Notes under the pieces: generated by a model | The model's database searches: none | The model's input: only the letters and a program-made list of their open reading frames with translations | What the model was told of the DNA's origin: nothing | Part shown: piece after piece, positions 38,401 through 46,653 of the stretch | Layout: each line of letters starts with the position of its first letter | Position numbering within the stretch: the first letter of the stretch is position 1 | Program-made: the position numbers and the translations under genes | Source of the DNA: Alistipes sp. Zagget8 | GTDB taxonomy: Bacteria; Bacteroidota; Bacteroidia; Bacteroidales; Rikenellaceae | Reading direction: 5' to 3' | NCBI GenBank assembly: GCA_001941065.1 | Contig: MSHJ01000009.1 | Span: forward strand, 316,810-380,809 | Length of the DNA stretch: 64,000 nucleotides

Positions 38401-38751
38401 ATCTACTACAACGATCAGAAGCCGGACAAGATATTCTATCAGGGTTTGGCTTTGCTCCGGCTCGGCCGTGACGCCGAAGCGCGTGGTCGCTTCAACAATC
38501 TGATCTCTTATGGCGAGAAGCATCTTTACGATGTGTTCAGGATGGACTATTTTGCCGTATCGCTGCCCGATCTTCAAATATGGGAAGACGACATGAATCG
38601 GAAAAACAGGATTCACTGCAATTACCTCATGGCCCTCGGCCACCTGGGACTTGGAAACAAAACTGCAGCTGAAAAGTATTTCGCTGCGGCCGCAGCGTTG
38701 GACAATAACCATCAGGGCGTGCAGATCCATCGCAGTATGTTGGACGAATAG
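35458..38751 (+). CDS. DUF5107 domain protein with tetratricopeptide repeats
   Basis: 1097 residues, no signal peptide. The first ~340 residues match the DUF5107 beta-sandwich, which looks like the galactose-mutarotase/GH-associated sandwich fold (YLKIMVLPELGGRIQMAYDK, GPWISGGIEFNWPQHH, NPTPVPQTFLWWANPAVAV). From about residue 460 to the end come many TPR helical pairs (for example NAMGLWLIRKGRFAEAEPYLRKA without interruption of phase). These proteins recur beside sugar porters in Bacteroidetes. The conserved acidic, His and Trp residues in the sandwich make binding or hydrolysis of a carbohydrate plausible, but no function is proven that I know of. Confidence 0.8.
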   Translation: MNKVNVWEEDILLPTYGVGKPEKNPMFLEKRVYQGSSGVVYPYPVIEKIEDVCEEKSYHAVFLENEYLKIMVLPELGGRIQMAYDKIKERHFIYYNHVIKPALVGLAGPWISGGIEFNWPQHHRPSTFLPVDFSIERRDDGSAVVWVSERERMFHQKGMAGFVLSPGRAVLEIVGKLYNPTPVPQTFLWWANPAVAVNDHYQSVFPGDVNAVFDHGKRDVSKYPIATGVYYKMDYSAGVDISRYKNIPVPTSYMAIRSKYDFVGGYENDTRAGVLHVADHHISPGKKQWTWGCGDFGRAWDRNLTDQDGPYIELMTGVYTDNQPDFTWLQPYEEKTFTQYFMPYRELGVVKNATADLLMNLEPAEAGRHTLKLFATSEQPALHIVVEHNGRVCFDEVRSLSPKAVFDASVPVSELRGIRVRVRDARGKLLLSWEPESDAIKPVPDPAKPALDPAEIDTAEQLYLTGLHLEQYRHATYNPTDYYLEALRRFPNDVRNNNAMGLWLIRKGRFAEAEPYLRKAVEVLTERNPNPYDGEPLYNLGLSLKYQGRSDEAYDCFYKACWNAAWQDAGYFSLAQLSAAAGRWETALHEIDKSLLRNWHNLRGRHLKCTVLRHLGRRDEALALIADSLGIDRFNFGCKFEEYLISADNALLEALDIQMRSEAHNYEELFRDYADAGCWEEALAVANAALAYVTTPCPMLHYYRGWALIRLNRNEEAVEAVARAEKETPDCCFPNSLDDIEALQAASELLSGAPRALYYLGNLWYDKRQYAEAVACWEASAALDGKFPTVLRNLALAYFNKLNRREEAVPLLERAFALDTADARILMELDQLYKRLNRPHAERLVFLERYRDTAFRRDDLYLEYATLLNQVGRYEEAMALIDGHKFHPWEGGEGKVPAQYQLARLELAKRCLARKEYDRALELIDQCYVYPHHLGEGKLPGVQENDFNYYKARILEQAGRAEEARGLYEAASVGNSQPAAAIYYNDQKPDKIFYQGLALLRLGRDAEARGRFNNLISYGEKHLYDVFRMDYFAVSLPDLQIWEDDMNRKNRIHCNYLMALGHLGLGNKTAAEKYFAAAAALDNNHQGVQIHRSMLDE

Positions 38752-38784
38752 AAGGACTCCCGACACGTAGTGACAATGAATTGA

Positions 38785-38813
38785 GCCCCCTGCGACCAAC
38801 TGTCGCAGGGGGC
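38785..38813 (+). terminator. Terminator after the DUF5107 gene
   Basis: Perfect 12-bp GC-rich stem (38785-38796 with 38802-38813), loop CAACT, with a further AATTGA/TCAATT pairing outside. It lies 33 bp after the stop. Confidence 0.85.
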
Positions 38814-38836
38814 ATTCAATTAGCCCAAAGACACGC

Positions 38837-38865
38837 GAACCTCCGGCTCATCGAGCCGGGGGTTC
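38837..38865 (-). terminator. Hairpin downstream of the S9 peptidase gene
   Basis: 13-bp stem (38837-38849 with 38853-38865), one wobble pair, 3-nt loop. It is about 120 bp past the minus-strand stop at 38989 and could also serve the convergent plus-strand operon. Confidence 0.55.
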
Positions 38866-38988
38866 GTCACACAACTATTATCGGGTTTTCCGTCGCGGCG
38901 GCCGGTAAGGGGACCGCTGCCGGGTCGGCCCAGTCTTGAACTTTTTATTTTAATAGGGTTGTGGTACTCGGTTCCGTTTGCCGCGTCG

Positions 38989-40920
38989 TTACCGGCGGCA
39001 GCTTTCGGGCACGATGTCGCCTTCGGGTTCGATGCCCTTGAGGTATTTGCCGAAGAATTTCTCCATCGCGCGGTAGAAATCGAAACGGTTCTCCTCGTTG
39101 TGGAATCCGTGGCCCTCGTTGTCCTTGACCATGTAGTCCACCGCCACGCCGCGTGCACGCAGCGCCTCGACCATCTGGTTGCTCTCATTGATGTTCACGC
39201 GGGGGTCGTTGGCGCCCTGAACCACCAGCAGCGGGGTCTTGATTTTGTCGGCGTTGAGCGCCGGGGAGTTTTCGGTCAGCATGGCGGCGTCCTTTTCGGG
39301 GTTGCCGACCATTTCGTACATCTGGTCGAGCAGCGGCTTCCAGTAGGGCGGAATGGTGTTCATGAACGAGAAGAGGTTCGACACACCCACGTAATCCACC
39401 GCGCAGGCGTAAAGGTCGGGGTCTTTGACGATGCCCTGAAGCGTGGCGTAACCGCCGTACGAGCCGCCGTAGATGGCGATTTTCGCGGGATCGGCGATGC
39501 CCTTTCCGATCAGCCAGTTCACGCCGTCGGTGATGTCGTCCTGCATCTCCTGGCCCCATTTGCCGTAGGAAATCTCGGTGAAACGGCGTCCGAAGCCCGT
39601 CGAGCCGCGGAAATTCATCTGCAGCACGGCATAGCCGCGGTTGGCCAGGAACTGCGCCTCGGGGTTGAAGCCCCACGAGTCGCGGGCCCACGGACCTCCG
39701 TGGGGGTTCACCACCACGGGCAGCATTTTGGCGTTGTGCATCGTCTTGCCCACAGGCAGCGTGAGATAACCCTCGATGCGCTCGCCGTCGCGCGACGTGT
39801 ACTCGATGGGGAGCATTTCGGCCATCTCCTCCTGTTTGATCCACGGACGCAGGTCGGCCAGCTTGGTCATCGTGTCGGCCTCGGCGTCGTAGATGTAGTA
39901 GGCGCCTGCCGTGCGGTCGCTGCCGGCGTAGACGATGTATTTGTCCTCGGCCTTGTTCGTGTCGCCGATACTTAGTTCATAGCCGCGCAGGTGCTTCTCC
40001 ATGCGGCCGAACATATCGCCGGCCTCCCGGTCGAAGAAATGGCGCGTCGTGCCCTTGTGGCCTTCGTACGATACGCCGAGGAGTTTATGCTGTTTCTCGC
40101 TGTACCAGACGCCGTTCAGGTCGTAGGTGTCGTTGGTGTAGAGCACCTCTTTCTCCGCGCACGTCGCCGGGTCCATCAGCACGAGGGCCTCCTTGTCGCG
40201 TCCGAGGTTCGTGATGGCGTAAACCTGCTTGTTGTCGGGCGTGAAGGTCGCAAAGTAGACCGACTCCTTGAAATTGGTCGTCAGCACGGGACGAAATTCC
40301 TCGGCTTCGGTCTCGCGGTAGCGGATCTGCATGTTCACGCCGTCGACGACCGCATAGGCCACGCGCAGTTTGCCGTCGTGGTCGGTCTGCCAGCCCTGCA
40401 CATCGCCGGGGTTTTCGCAGAGCATCGTCATCTCACCCGTCGCGAGGTTCAGGCGGTAGGGGTCGAATATCTGCGGGTTACGCTGGTTGGTGCCGATGAT
40501 CATCAGCGAATCGATTTCGTCGAGCGGGTCGATGATCTGGGTCTTGACGCCCGGGATGGCGGTGTAGGCCTTCGGGTCCGAGCCGTCGATGTCGACGCCG
40601 TAGAGCTGGAAATTCTCATCGCCGCCCGTGTCCTTCAGATAGAGGATGCGGTTGTCGTTGGCCCAGAAATAGCCGGCCAGGTCGCGTTCGGTCTCCGAGG
40701 TGATGCGCACGGCCTTGTCCGAACCCACCTCCTGCACGAAGATGTTGCGGCGGCTCTCATAGGGAGCCATGTAGGAGAAATACCTGCCGTCGGGTGAAAT
40801 CTGGTAGCCCGATTTTTCGGAGTTCCGGAAGAAGGTCTCCATCGGCAGTTCGGGCGCCGATTTCGGGGCGCAGGCGACGGCCGCGGCGGCCATTGCGGCG
40901 ATGATAAAGAGTTTTTTCAT
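38989..40920 (-). CDS. S9 family prolyl oligopeptidase-like peptidase, lipoprotein
   Basis: Serine peptidase of about 643 residues: an N-terminal beta-propeller that gates access, and a C-terminal alpha/beta hydrolase domain. The lipobox AAVAC places Cys17 as the lipid anchor. The nucleophile elbow is GGSYGGY (Ser487), with the acid in QGANDPRV and His in NEGHGF. The oxyanion/active-site strand NPHGGPWARDSWGFN is also typical. The start at 40920 begins the lipoprotein signal; an upstream Met at 40944 would overlap the small gene before it. It probably degrades peptides at the cell envelope. Co-transcribed with the small membrane protein 4 bp upstream. Confidence 0.9.
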   Translation of the reverse strand: MKKLFIIAAMAAAAVACAPKSAPELPMETFFRNSEKSGYQISPDGRYFSYMAPYESRRNIFVQEVGSDKAVRITSETERDLAGYFWANDNRILYLKDTGGDENFQLYGVDIDGSDPKAYTAIPGVKTQIIDPLDEIDSLMIIGTNQRNPQIFDPYRLNLATGEMTMLCENPGDVQGWQTDHDGKLRVAYAVVDGVNMQIRYRETEAEEFRPVLTTNFKESVYFATFTPDNKQVYAITNLGRDKEALVLMDPATCAEKEVLYTNDTYDLNGVWYSEKQHKLLGVSYEGHKGTTRHFFDREAGDMFGRMEKHLRGYELSIGDTNKAEDKYIVYAGSDRTAGAYYIYDAEADTMTKLADLRPWIKQEEMAEMLPIEYTSRDGERIEGYLTLPVGKTMHNAKMLPVVVNPHGGPWARDSWGFNPEAQFLANRGYAVLQMNFRGSTGFGRRFTEISYGKWGQEMQDDITDGVNWLIGKGIADPAKIAIYGGSYGGYATLQGIVKDPDLYACAVDYVGVSNLFSFMNTIPPYWKPLLDQMYEMVGNPEKDAAMLTENSPALNADKIKTPLLVVQGANDPRVNINESNQMVEALRARGVAVDYMVKDNEGHGFHNEENRFDFYRAMEKFFGKYLKGIEPEGDIVPESCRR

Positions 40921-40924
40921 GGGG

Positions 40925-41119
40925 TTATTTGTTTGAGTTTTCACGTTTTTCGGCTGTTCCGCGCCAGATGTTCGTCAGGCAGAGGAGCAGCACGATGACG
41001 ATCGGCAGGTCGCTGGTGTGCGACGCTTCGGGGAACATCAGCTGCGTGGCGACCTTCACGGCGAAGGCGGCGACGACGAGAAAAACGGTCAGGATGCGGA
41101 TGACTTTTTCGATTTCCAT
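40925..41119 (-). CDS. Small membrane protein, unknown function
   Basis: 64 residues beginning MEIEKVIRILTVFLVVAAFAV, with two hydrophobic stretches separated by the segment KVATQLMFPEASHTSDL and a short charged tail (RGTAEKRENSNK). I do not recognise the family. The ATG at 41119 is preferred over an upstream frame opening at 41176, because the -7 box at 41154-41147 lies between them. It ends 4 bp before the S9 peptidase start, so it is the first gene of that transcript. Confidence 0.65.
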   Translation of the reverse strand: MEIEKVIRILTVFLVVAAFAVKVATQLMFPEASHTSDLPIVIVLLLCLTNIWRGTAEKRENSNK

Positions 41120-41146
41120 GGGGATGTATCTTTTTGTTTGACACCG

Positions 41147-41176
41147 CAAACATACGAAAGATTTTTTGAAAAACAA
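41147..41176 (-). promoter_or_regulatory. Promoter for the small membrane protein/S9 peptidase operon
   Basis: Minus-strand -7 box TATGTTTG at 41154-41147 with a TTG core at 41176-41174, spacing 19 bp. It lies 28 bp before the ATG at 41119. Confidence 0.6.
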
Positions 41177-41242
41177 CCAATATTTATTGAATTTCGATAA
41201 ATAATTTTCGATAGTTGGCAGAAACGGCCTTCGGGGTATCTA

Positions 41243-41270
41243 AAAAGGCGCATCGTGCGATGCGCCTTTT
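41243..41270 (-). terminator. Terminator of the four-gene operon ending at 41285
   Basis: 12-bp perfect stem (41243-41254 with 41259-41270), 4-nt loop, A/T tails on both sides, 15 bp after the minus-strand stop. Confidence 0.88.
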
Positions 41271-41284
41271 CGTATTATCGGTCG

Positions 41285-42415
41285 TCAGACCTTGAGGTAT
41301 ATTTTCTTCCGGTCGAGGAACCACAGCAGCAGCCAGCAGACGGTGATGTAACCCGCGGAGAATATCACCGCGGCGACCTCGGACGAGCACATCGAGCCCA
41401 GCCCGCCGAAAAAGAATTCCGAGGTGTAGCTCACCCGGACAATCCGCTGGACCATATAGATCGTGATCGAGTTGACGCCGATCACCCGGAAAAAGTAGGT
41501 CCACCGCCGCCATTGCCGGACATCTATGATATAGTAGAACAGCGCGAACATCCCCAGCGAATAGGCCCCTGCGGCGAAGACGAAAGCCGGGGTCCAGAGC
41601 TTCTTGTTGATGGGCTGCAGCGGATTCAGGCAGAGCGCGAGCGCCAGCATCACGACGGCTCCGGCGGCCATCCGGAGCGCCTTGCGGCTGCCCGGGACCT
41701 GCTCCTCGGAACGGCGGACGAATTCGCCCGTGAACATCCCCAGCATAGCCGTCACGATGGCCGGCAGGGTGCTCAGCAGCCCTTCGGGGTCGAATCCGCG
41801 GCCGCCGTAGAGGTGTGCCGGCATGATCGTCCGGTCGATGTATCCCACGATGTTGCCCGCTTCGGTCAGCGGCCCGGCCCCTGCGGCGTCGGGCGCCGCC
41901 GTGAATTGCAGCAGCAGTCCGTAACCGACGAGGATTGCGGCGGCTATGGCGATCCGCGTGCGCACGCCGAAATGTATGAACAGCAGCGCCGCGAACATCC
42001 ACGCCAGTCCGATGCGCCCCAGCACGCTCGGCAGGCGCAGCGTGGCGAAATCGAGGTTGAACAGTCCGTTGTAGACCAGTCCCAGCGCCACGAGCGTCAG
42101 CCCGCGGCGAATCACTTTCAGCCGGATGCTCCGTTCGCCGAGCCCTTTTTCGCGCTGTTTCGCCAGCGAGAAGGGGAACGAGATGCCCGCGATGAAGAGG
42201 AACAGCGGAAAAATGGTGTCGTGGTGGAAGAACCCGTCCCACGCGGCGTGGCCCATCTGGGCGGACATCCAGGCCGAAAAATCGCCGGGCCAGAGTTTGC
42301 ATAGGGCGACGACGAGCCCTGCGAAGCCCATGATGAAGAGCATGTCGAAACCCCGCAGGGCGTCGAGCGAGAGAAGCCGCTGCGGGGCGGACGGTTTGGT
42401 CGGCTGAGGTTTCAT
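41285..42415 (-). CDS. Multi-pass acyltransferase-like membrane protein (DUF5009/HGSNAT-like)
   Basis: 376 residues, about ten membrane helices. The N-terminal signature LLSLDALRGFDMLFIMG and the FHHDTIFPLFLFIAGISFPFS segment are shared with heparan-alpha-glucosaminide N-acetyltransferase-like proteins of bacteria. There, a conserved His near the first loops (HH here) is used to pass acetyl groups across the membrane. The later RVIGVNSITIYMVQ helix is also typical. The acceptor in Bacteroidetes is not known to me. It is the last gene of a minus operon, 12 bp after the U32 gene. Confidence 0.8.
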   Translation of the reverse strand: MKPQPTKPSAPQRLLSLDALRGFDMLFIMGFAGLVVALCKLWPGDFSAWMSAQMGHAAWDGFFHHDTIFPLFLFIAGISFPFSLAKQREKGLGERSIRLKVIRRGLTLVALGLVYNGLFNLDFATLRLPSVLGRIGLAWMFAALLFIHFGVRTRIAIAAAILVGYGLLLQFTAAPDAAGAGPLTEAGNIVGYIDRTIMPAHLYGGRGFDPEGLLSTLPAIVTAMLGMFTGEFVRRSEEQVPGSRKALRMAAGAVVMLALALCLNPLQPINKKLWTPAFVFAAGAYSLGMFALFYYIIDVRQWRRWTYFFRVIGVNSITIYMVQRIVRVSYTSEFFFGGLGSMCSSEVAAVIFSAGYITVCWLLLWFLDRKKIYLKV

Positions 42416-42427
42416 GGCTGTCGGGTT

Positions 42428-43678
42428 TCAGGCGTTGTCTGCCGGAACGAATTTGTAGAGCTGGTCGCCGCGGCGGATCACGCCGGGGGTGCGGATGGCG
42501 CAGAGCTCGCCCTGCGCGACGGAGCTTACGGGGGTGCCGTCGGGTCCGTGTAACTCTTCGAGCACCTGCTCAGCGACGCCCGTCGTGGCCCCGAGGAAGA
42601 AAATCGGCTCCCCGACGGCGAGTGGCGCCGCCTCGACCAGCACCTCGGCCACCGAGAGCTTTTTGTAAAAATTCACCACTTTGCCCACATAGACTTTACG
42701 CTGTGTGGCCGACGATCCGTAGGCCGGGCTGTGCTCCACGACGGGGCGTCCGGCGTAGTAGCCTTCCCAGAATCCGCGGTTGAAGACCGTCCGGAGCCGC
42801 TCTTTCAGCTCCGCGGCCAGGGCCGGGGTGTAGGTTCCGGCCTCGAGGGCCCGAAGCGCCTCGTCGTAGCACCCGACCACGCGTTTCACGTATTCCGCGC
42901 CGCGGGCGCGTCCCTCGATCTTCAGCACCCGGACTCCGGCGGCGATCATCTTGTCGAGGAAATCGATCGTGCAGAGGTCTTTGGGCGAGAGGACGTAGCG
43001 TCCGTCGATGTCCAGCTGCGCCCCGGTCTCCTTGTCCGTGACGGTGTATTTGCGGCGGCATAGCTGGCGGCAGGCCCCGCGGTTGGCCGAACAGCCCGTT
43101 TCGTAGAGCGAGAGGTAGCATTTGCCCGAAACGGACATGCACAGGGCGCCGTGGGCGAACATCTCGATCTCGACCAGTTCGCCCCGCGGCCCGCGGATGT
43201 CGTTCTCGGCGATTTTCCGGTGGATTTCGGCCACCTGCTCCAGCGTCAGCTCCCGGGCCAGCACCACCGTGTCGGCCCATTGGGCGAAGAACCGCACCGC
43301 CTCGGAGTTCGAGACGTTGCACTGGGTGGAGATGTGCACCTCCTGCCCGATCCGCCGGGCGTAGCCGATTGCCGCCAGGTCCGAAGCGATCACGGCGTCC
43401 ACGCCGGCGGCTTTGGCCCGGTCGATTACGGCATGCACCTCGGCGATTTCGTCCTCGTAGACGACGGTGTTGACCGTCAGGTAGCTCTTCACCCCGGCTT
43501 TGCGGGCCGTGGCGACGATCTTCGCGAGGTCGTCGAGCGTGAAATTGGCTGCCGAGGCCGAGCGCATGTTGAGCTTCCCGACGCCGAAATAGACGGCGTC
43601 GGCTCCGGCCTGAATGGCGGCCGCGAGCGATTCGTAGCTCCCGACGGGAGCCATTATTTCGATATCCGAACGTTTCAT
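42428..43678 (-). CDS. Peptidase U32 family protein (tRNA hydroxylation type)
   Basis: 416 residues from the ATG at 43678. N-terminal barrel with ELMAPVG-like start (IEIMAPVGSYESL), AGADAVYFGVGKLNMR and VHISTQCNVSN. A cysteine cluster GALCMSVSGKCYLSLY...GCSANRGACRQLCRR could hold an iron-sulfur cluster. The C-terminal half ends in an RNA-binding-like beta domain. Family members such as TrhP/RlhA hydroxylate tRNA or rRNA uridine/cytidine, although some were described as collagenases; the RNA role is the better supported one. It starts 6 bp before the hypothetical gene's stop side in the same operon as polyprenyl synthase. Confidence 0.88.
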   Translation of the reverse strand: MKRSDIEIMAPVGSYESLAAAIQAGADAVYFGVGKLNMRSASAANFTLDDLAKIVATARKAGVKSYLTVNTVVYEDEIAEVHAVIDRAKAAGVDAVIASDLAAIGYARRIGQEVHISTQCNVSNSEAVRFFAQWADTVVLARELTLEQVAEIHRKIAENDIRGPRGELVEIEMFAHGALCMSVSGKCYLSLYETGCSANRGACRQLCRRKYTVTDKETGAQLDIDGRYVLSPKDLCTIDFLDKMIAAGVRVLKIEGRARGAEYVKRVVGCYDEALRALEAGTYTPALAAELKERLRTVFNRGFWEGYYAGRPVVEHSPAYGSSATQRKVYVGKVVNFYKKLSVAEVLVEAAPLAVGEPIFFLGATTGVAEQVLEELHGPDGTPVSSVAQGELCAIRTPGVIRRGDQLYKFVPADNA

Positions 43679-43683
43679 CGTTT

Positions 43684-44469
43684 TCAATAGTAACAGAGCC
43701 ACCAGCCCGGGCGCTCTTCCCGAAGGGCCTTCGCACGGACCGATTCGTCCCGGTCGAACTGGTCGCGGTAGCTTTGCCAGCCGTTGCCGAGGTATTCGTC
43801 GGCCGGGATGAACTCCCCGGCTCCGGTGTCCAGTCCGCCGCTTTCGGGAATCCGCCAGTCGCCCCAGTTGCACACCTTCGCCGCACCGGTTTTGTAGCTG
43901 CGCCAGGTTCCCTGCCACTGGTTGTTGCGGTATCCGTCGGCGACCAGCATCAGCGTGTCGTAATAGATGTTGCCGGCCCGATCGACCGCGATGTCGAGGG
44001 TGTGGGTGCCTTCGAACACCCCCGCGCCCGGCTGTTCGGGGTCTTCGCGCAGGGTGTAATGCCCTTTCAGGCGCCATCCTCCGTAAATCCCGCCCCATTC
44101 GTCGAATTCGCCCGGTGAGAGGTAGGTGACGAGGGAGTCTATGTGCAGCTCCCCTTCGAAATCGCAGACGTTGCCTTTGGCGAGCGTCGCGCCGCTCAGA
44201 ACGTATGTCAGCGGATCGGTTCCCGATCGGCGGATGGCGGCGATGTGTATCCGGAACCGTCGGAAATCCTTGCCGATATACCCGAGCGGTTCGGGCCGAT
44301 CGACCCACGGGAGCGAGGTCGTATCCAAGCGGTCGATCTCCGGCAGCGGTCCGGTCCAGAGCATCGAAAGGTCCCGTTGCCGGATCAGGTCGAGGGTGAT
44401 CTCCGGCCGGGCCTGCCCTGCGGCGGAGAGCGTCGAAAACAGCAGGAGTATGGCGAGAAGACGTTTCAT
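43684..44469 (-). CDS. Conserved exported protein, unknown function
   Basis: 261 residues with a clear signal peptide (MKRLLAILLLFSTLSAAGQA). The mature part has alternating beta-strand character and conserved-looking motifs IYGGWRLKGHYTLRED, GVFEGTH, NNQWQGTWRSYKTG and VCNWGDWRIPESG. These recall a family of Bacteroidales periplasmic or surface proteins without known function. No catalytic motif is evident. It lies between polyprenyl synthase (3 bp) and the U32 gene (5 bp), tightly in the operon. Confidence 0.7.
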   Translation of the reverse strand: MKRLLAILLLFSTLSAAGQARPEITLDLIRQRDLSMLWTGPLPEIDRLDTTSLPWVDRPEPLGYIGKDFRRFRIHIAAIRRSGTDPLTYVLSGATLAKGNVCDFEGELHIDSLVTYLSPGEFDEWGGIYGGWRLKGHYTLREDPEQPGAGVFEGTHTLDIAVDRAGNIYYDTLMLVADGYRNNQWQGTWRSYKTGAAKVCNWGDWRIPESGGLDTGAGEFIPADEYLGNGWQSYRDQFDRDESVRAKALREERPGWWLCYY

Positions 44470-44472
44470 GAC

Positions 44473-45444
44473 TTAGTTTTTCCGCCCCATCAGGCTCATG
44501 GCATAGTCGCGCATCTGCTTGGTCCGCGCAGGCTCCACTGAGAGGGTGTCGAGAATCGACAGCGCCCGCTCGAAGCGCAGCGAGATCTGCTGCTCGGTGA
44601 GCCGCGGCACCTCCAGCCGGTCGTAAACGGCCTTCACGGCGGCGATCTTTTCGGCGTCGCCGAGTTTCGGGTCGCGGTAGGCCGTGCGGAGCGTTTCGCG
44701 GGCGGCTTCGTCCGCACGGCTCATGGCCGTGACCATCAGGTAGGTCTTCTTGCCCTCGAGGATGTCGCCCCCGATGGCCTTGCCCAGCCGTTCGTCGCCG
44801 TAGCTGTCCAGCAGGTCGTCCTGCAGCTGGAAGGCGAGTCCCAGTTCGAGGGCGAAGCGCCGCAGCTTGCGGCAGTCCTCCTCGGAGCCGCCGCCCAGCA
44901 TCGCGCCGATTACCACGGCCCCGGCCAGCAGCACCGAGGTCTTCAGCTCGATCATGTGCATGTATTCCACGACCGAAACTTTGGTTTTCTGCTCGAAATC
45001 CATGTCGTACTGCTGTCCCTCGCACACCTCGAGGGCCATGTCGTTGAACGTCGCCAGCACCTGCGGCAGCAGTTTCCCCGGTACGGAGCTCAGCAGCCGG
45101 TAGGCGTAGATCATCATGGCGTCGCCCGAGAGGATGGCCACGTTCTGGCCCCACCTGGCATAGACCGAGGGTTTGCCGCGCCGCACGGCGGCGTTGTCCA
45201 TGATGTCGTCGTGCAGGAGCGTGAAATTGTGGAACACCTCGACGGCCGCGGCCGCGGGCAGCGCCTGCTGCATATCGTCGGCGAAGATGCCGTGGGCGAG
45301 CATCAGCAGCATCGGCCGCAGGCGTTTGCCGCCTCCGGCCAGCGAGTAGCCGATGGGTGCGTACAACAGTTCGGGTTCGGCCGGGAAATCGGCCTGAGCG
45401 AGGTAATTCTCGATGGCGGAAAGTATCTGTTCGTTGCTGTGCAT
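44473..45444 (-). CDS. Polyprenyl diphosphate synthase (FPP/GGPP type)
   Basis: Condenses isopentenyl diphosphate with allylic diphosphates to make C15-C20 or longer prenyl chains for quinones and cell-wall lipid carriers. 323 residues from ATG at 45444. Motifs in order: GGGKRLRPMLLML, first aspartate-rich motif LLHDDIMD, GDAMM, and second aspartate-rich motif LAFQLQDDLLDSYGD, then KTYLMVTA. The compact first Asp motif with two residues between Asp pairs fits a short/medium-chain enzyme. It heads the four-gene minus operon. IspG, an earlier step of the same pathway, is also in this window at 52.4 kb. Confidence 0.9.
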   Translation of the reverse strand: MHSNEQILSAIENYLAQADFPAEPELLYAPIGYSLAGGGKRLRPMLLMLAHGIFADDMQQALPAAAAVEVFHNFTLLHDDIMDNAAVRRGKPSVYARWGQNVAILSGDAMMIYAYRLLSSVPGKLLPQVLATFNDMALEVCEGQQYDMDFEQKTKVSVVEYMHMIELKTSVLLAGAVVIGAMLGGGSEEDCRKLRRFALELGLAFQLQDDLLDSYGDERLGKAIGGDILEGKKTYLMVTAMSRADEAARETLRTAYRDPKLGDAEKIAAVKAVYDRLEVPRLTEQQISLRFERALSILDTLSVEPARTKQMRDYAMSLMGRKN

Positions 45445-45478
45445 AATCCGGGTAGTGTTTTTGGGCCTGAATCTGTCC

Positions 45479-45486
45479 CAAAAGTA
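45479..45486 (-). promoter_or_regulatory. -7 box for the polyprenyl synthase operon
   Basis: TACTTTTG on the minus strand, 35 bp before the ATG. A matching -33 TTTG is not seen at the expected distance. Confidence 0.45.
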
Positions 45487-45495
45487 GAAAAAAAG

Positions 45496-45526
45496 TTTGG
45501 AGTAGCCGAATTTTAAATTAACTTTG
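45496..45526 (+). promoter_or_regulatory. Promoter for the ROK kinase
   Basis: TTTG at 45496-45499, exactly 19 bp, then TAACTTTG at 45519-45526. Both boxes match the Bacteroidetes consensus. The ATG is 36 bp downstream. Confidence 0.8.
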
Positions 45527-45561
45527 ACAGGATAAAATTTTACTTTAACCTGAAGCACAAT

Positions 45562-46566
45562 ATGAAAAAACTCGCAATCGGTGTGGACATCGGCGGCATC
45601 AACACCGCCTTCGGCCTCGTGGACGAGAACGGCGACCTTTATGCCGAATCGGTCATCTCGACCAAAAAATACCCTTATGTCGACGACTATCCGGCTTACG
45701 TCGAAGACCTTTGCAACTCGATGCGTGCATTGGCGCAGAGCCTTTCGTTCGAGTACGAACTGACAGGTATCGGCATCGGAGCCCCCAATGCGAATTTCCA
45801 TAAAGGTACGATCGAGACTCCCGCGAATCTCTGGAAATTCAAGGAGAACGACCCCAATCCCGACGAGAAACGCCGCGTCTTTACGCTGGCGGCGGATATT
45901 TCGAAATGTTTCGGCGGCGTGAAGACGCTCATCACCAACGACGCCAACGCCGCAACGATCGGCGAGATGATTTACGGCAACGCCAAGGGCATGAAGGATT
46001 TCATCATGATCACCCTCGGCACGGGACTCGGCTCGGGATTCGTCGCCAACGGCGAGATGATCTACGGCCACGACGGCTTTGCCGGGGAGTTCGGCCACGT
46101 GATTGTCGAGCGTGACGGCCGCGAGTGCGGCTGCGGGCGCAAGGGCTGCCTGGAGACCTATGTGTCGGCGACGGGCATCAAGCGCACGGCGTTCGAGCTG
46201 ATGGCCAAGATGAATGCCCCCAGCAAGCTGCGGAGCATCGCTTTCGAGGATTTCGACGCGTCGATGATTTCGGCCGCCGCCGAGCAGGGCGACCCCATTG
46301 CGCTGGAGGCCTACCGCTTCACGGGCGAGATGCTGGGCCGTGCGCTGGCCGACGTGGTAACGGTGACCTCGCCCCAGGCGATCTTCCTCTTCGGGGGTCT
46401 CTCGAAGGCCGGCAAGCTGATCTTCGAGCCCACGCAGTGGTACATGGAGGAGAACATGCTCTTCGTCTTCAAAAACAAGGTGAAACTGCTTCCGAGCGGT
46501 ATTCAGGGTAAGAATGCCGCCATCCTCGGCGCCTCGGCGCTGATCTGGCAGGAAGCTGCAAAATAG
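45562..46566 (+). CDS. ROK family sugar kinase (glucokinase-like)
   Basis: Phosphorylates glucose or a related hexose with ATP in the cytosol. 334 residues: N-terminal phosphate motif GVDIGGINTAFGLVDE, active-site NDANAATIGE, ITLGTGLGSGFV, and the ROK zinc motif GHVIVERDGRECGCGRKGCLE holding His and three Cys. The C-terminal adenosine region IFLFGGLSKAG completes the fold. The enzyme type (glucokinase) is a family inference; repressor forms of ROK are excluded because there is no N-terminal helix-turn-helix. It has its own promoter and terminator. Confidence 0.9.
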   Translation: MKKLAIGVDIGGINTAFGLVDENGDLYAESVISTKKYPYVDDYPAYVEDLCNSMRALAQSLSFEYELTGIGIGAPNANFHKGTIETPANLWKFKENDPNPDEKRRVFTLAADISKCFGGVKTLITNDANAATIGEMIYGNAKGMKDFIMITLGTGLGSGFVANGEMIYGHDGFAGEFGHVIVERDGRECGCGRKGCLETYVSATGIKRTAFELMAKMNAPSKLRSIAFEDFDASMISAAAEQGDPIALEAYRFTGEMLGRALADVVTVTSPQAIFLFGGLSKAGKLIFEPTQWYMEENMLFVFKNKVKLLPSGIQGKNAAILGASALIWQEAAK

Positions 46567-46586
46567 GCCCTGGCGGCCGTTCCGGC

Positions 46587-46618
46587 AAGGGCGAGGTTTT
46601 TGAGCTTCGCCCTTTTTT
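46587..46618 (+). terminator. Terminator of the ROK kinase gene
   Basis: Stem AAGGGCGA (46587-46594) with TCGCCCTT (46607-46614), followed by a T run to 46618, 20 bp after the stop. Confidence 0.85.
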
Positions 46619-46653
46619 CGAGATAATAACCGATAACCTGAATTTCAAAAAAT

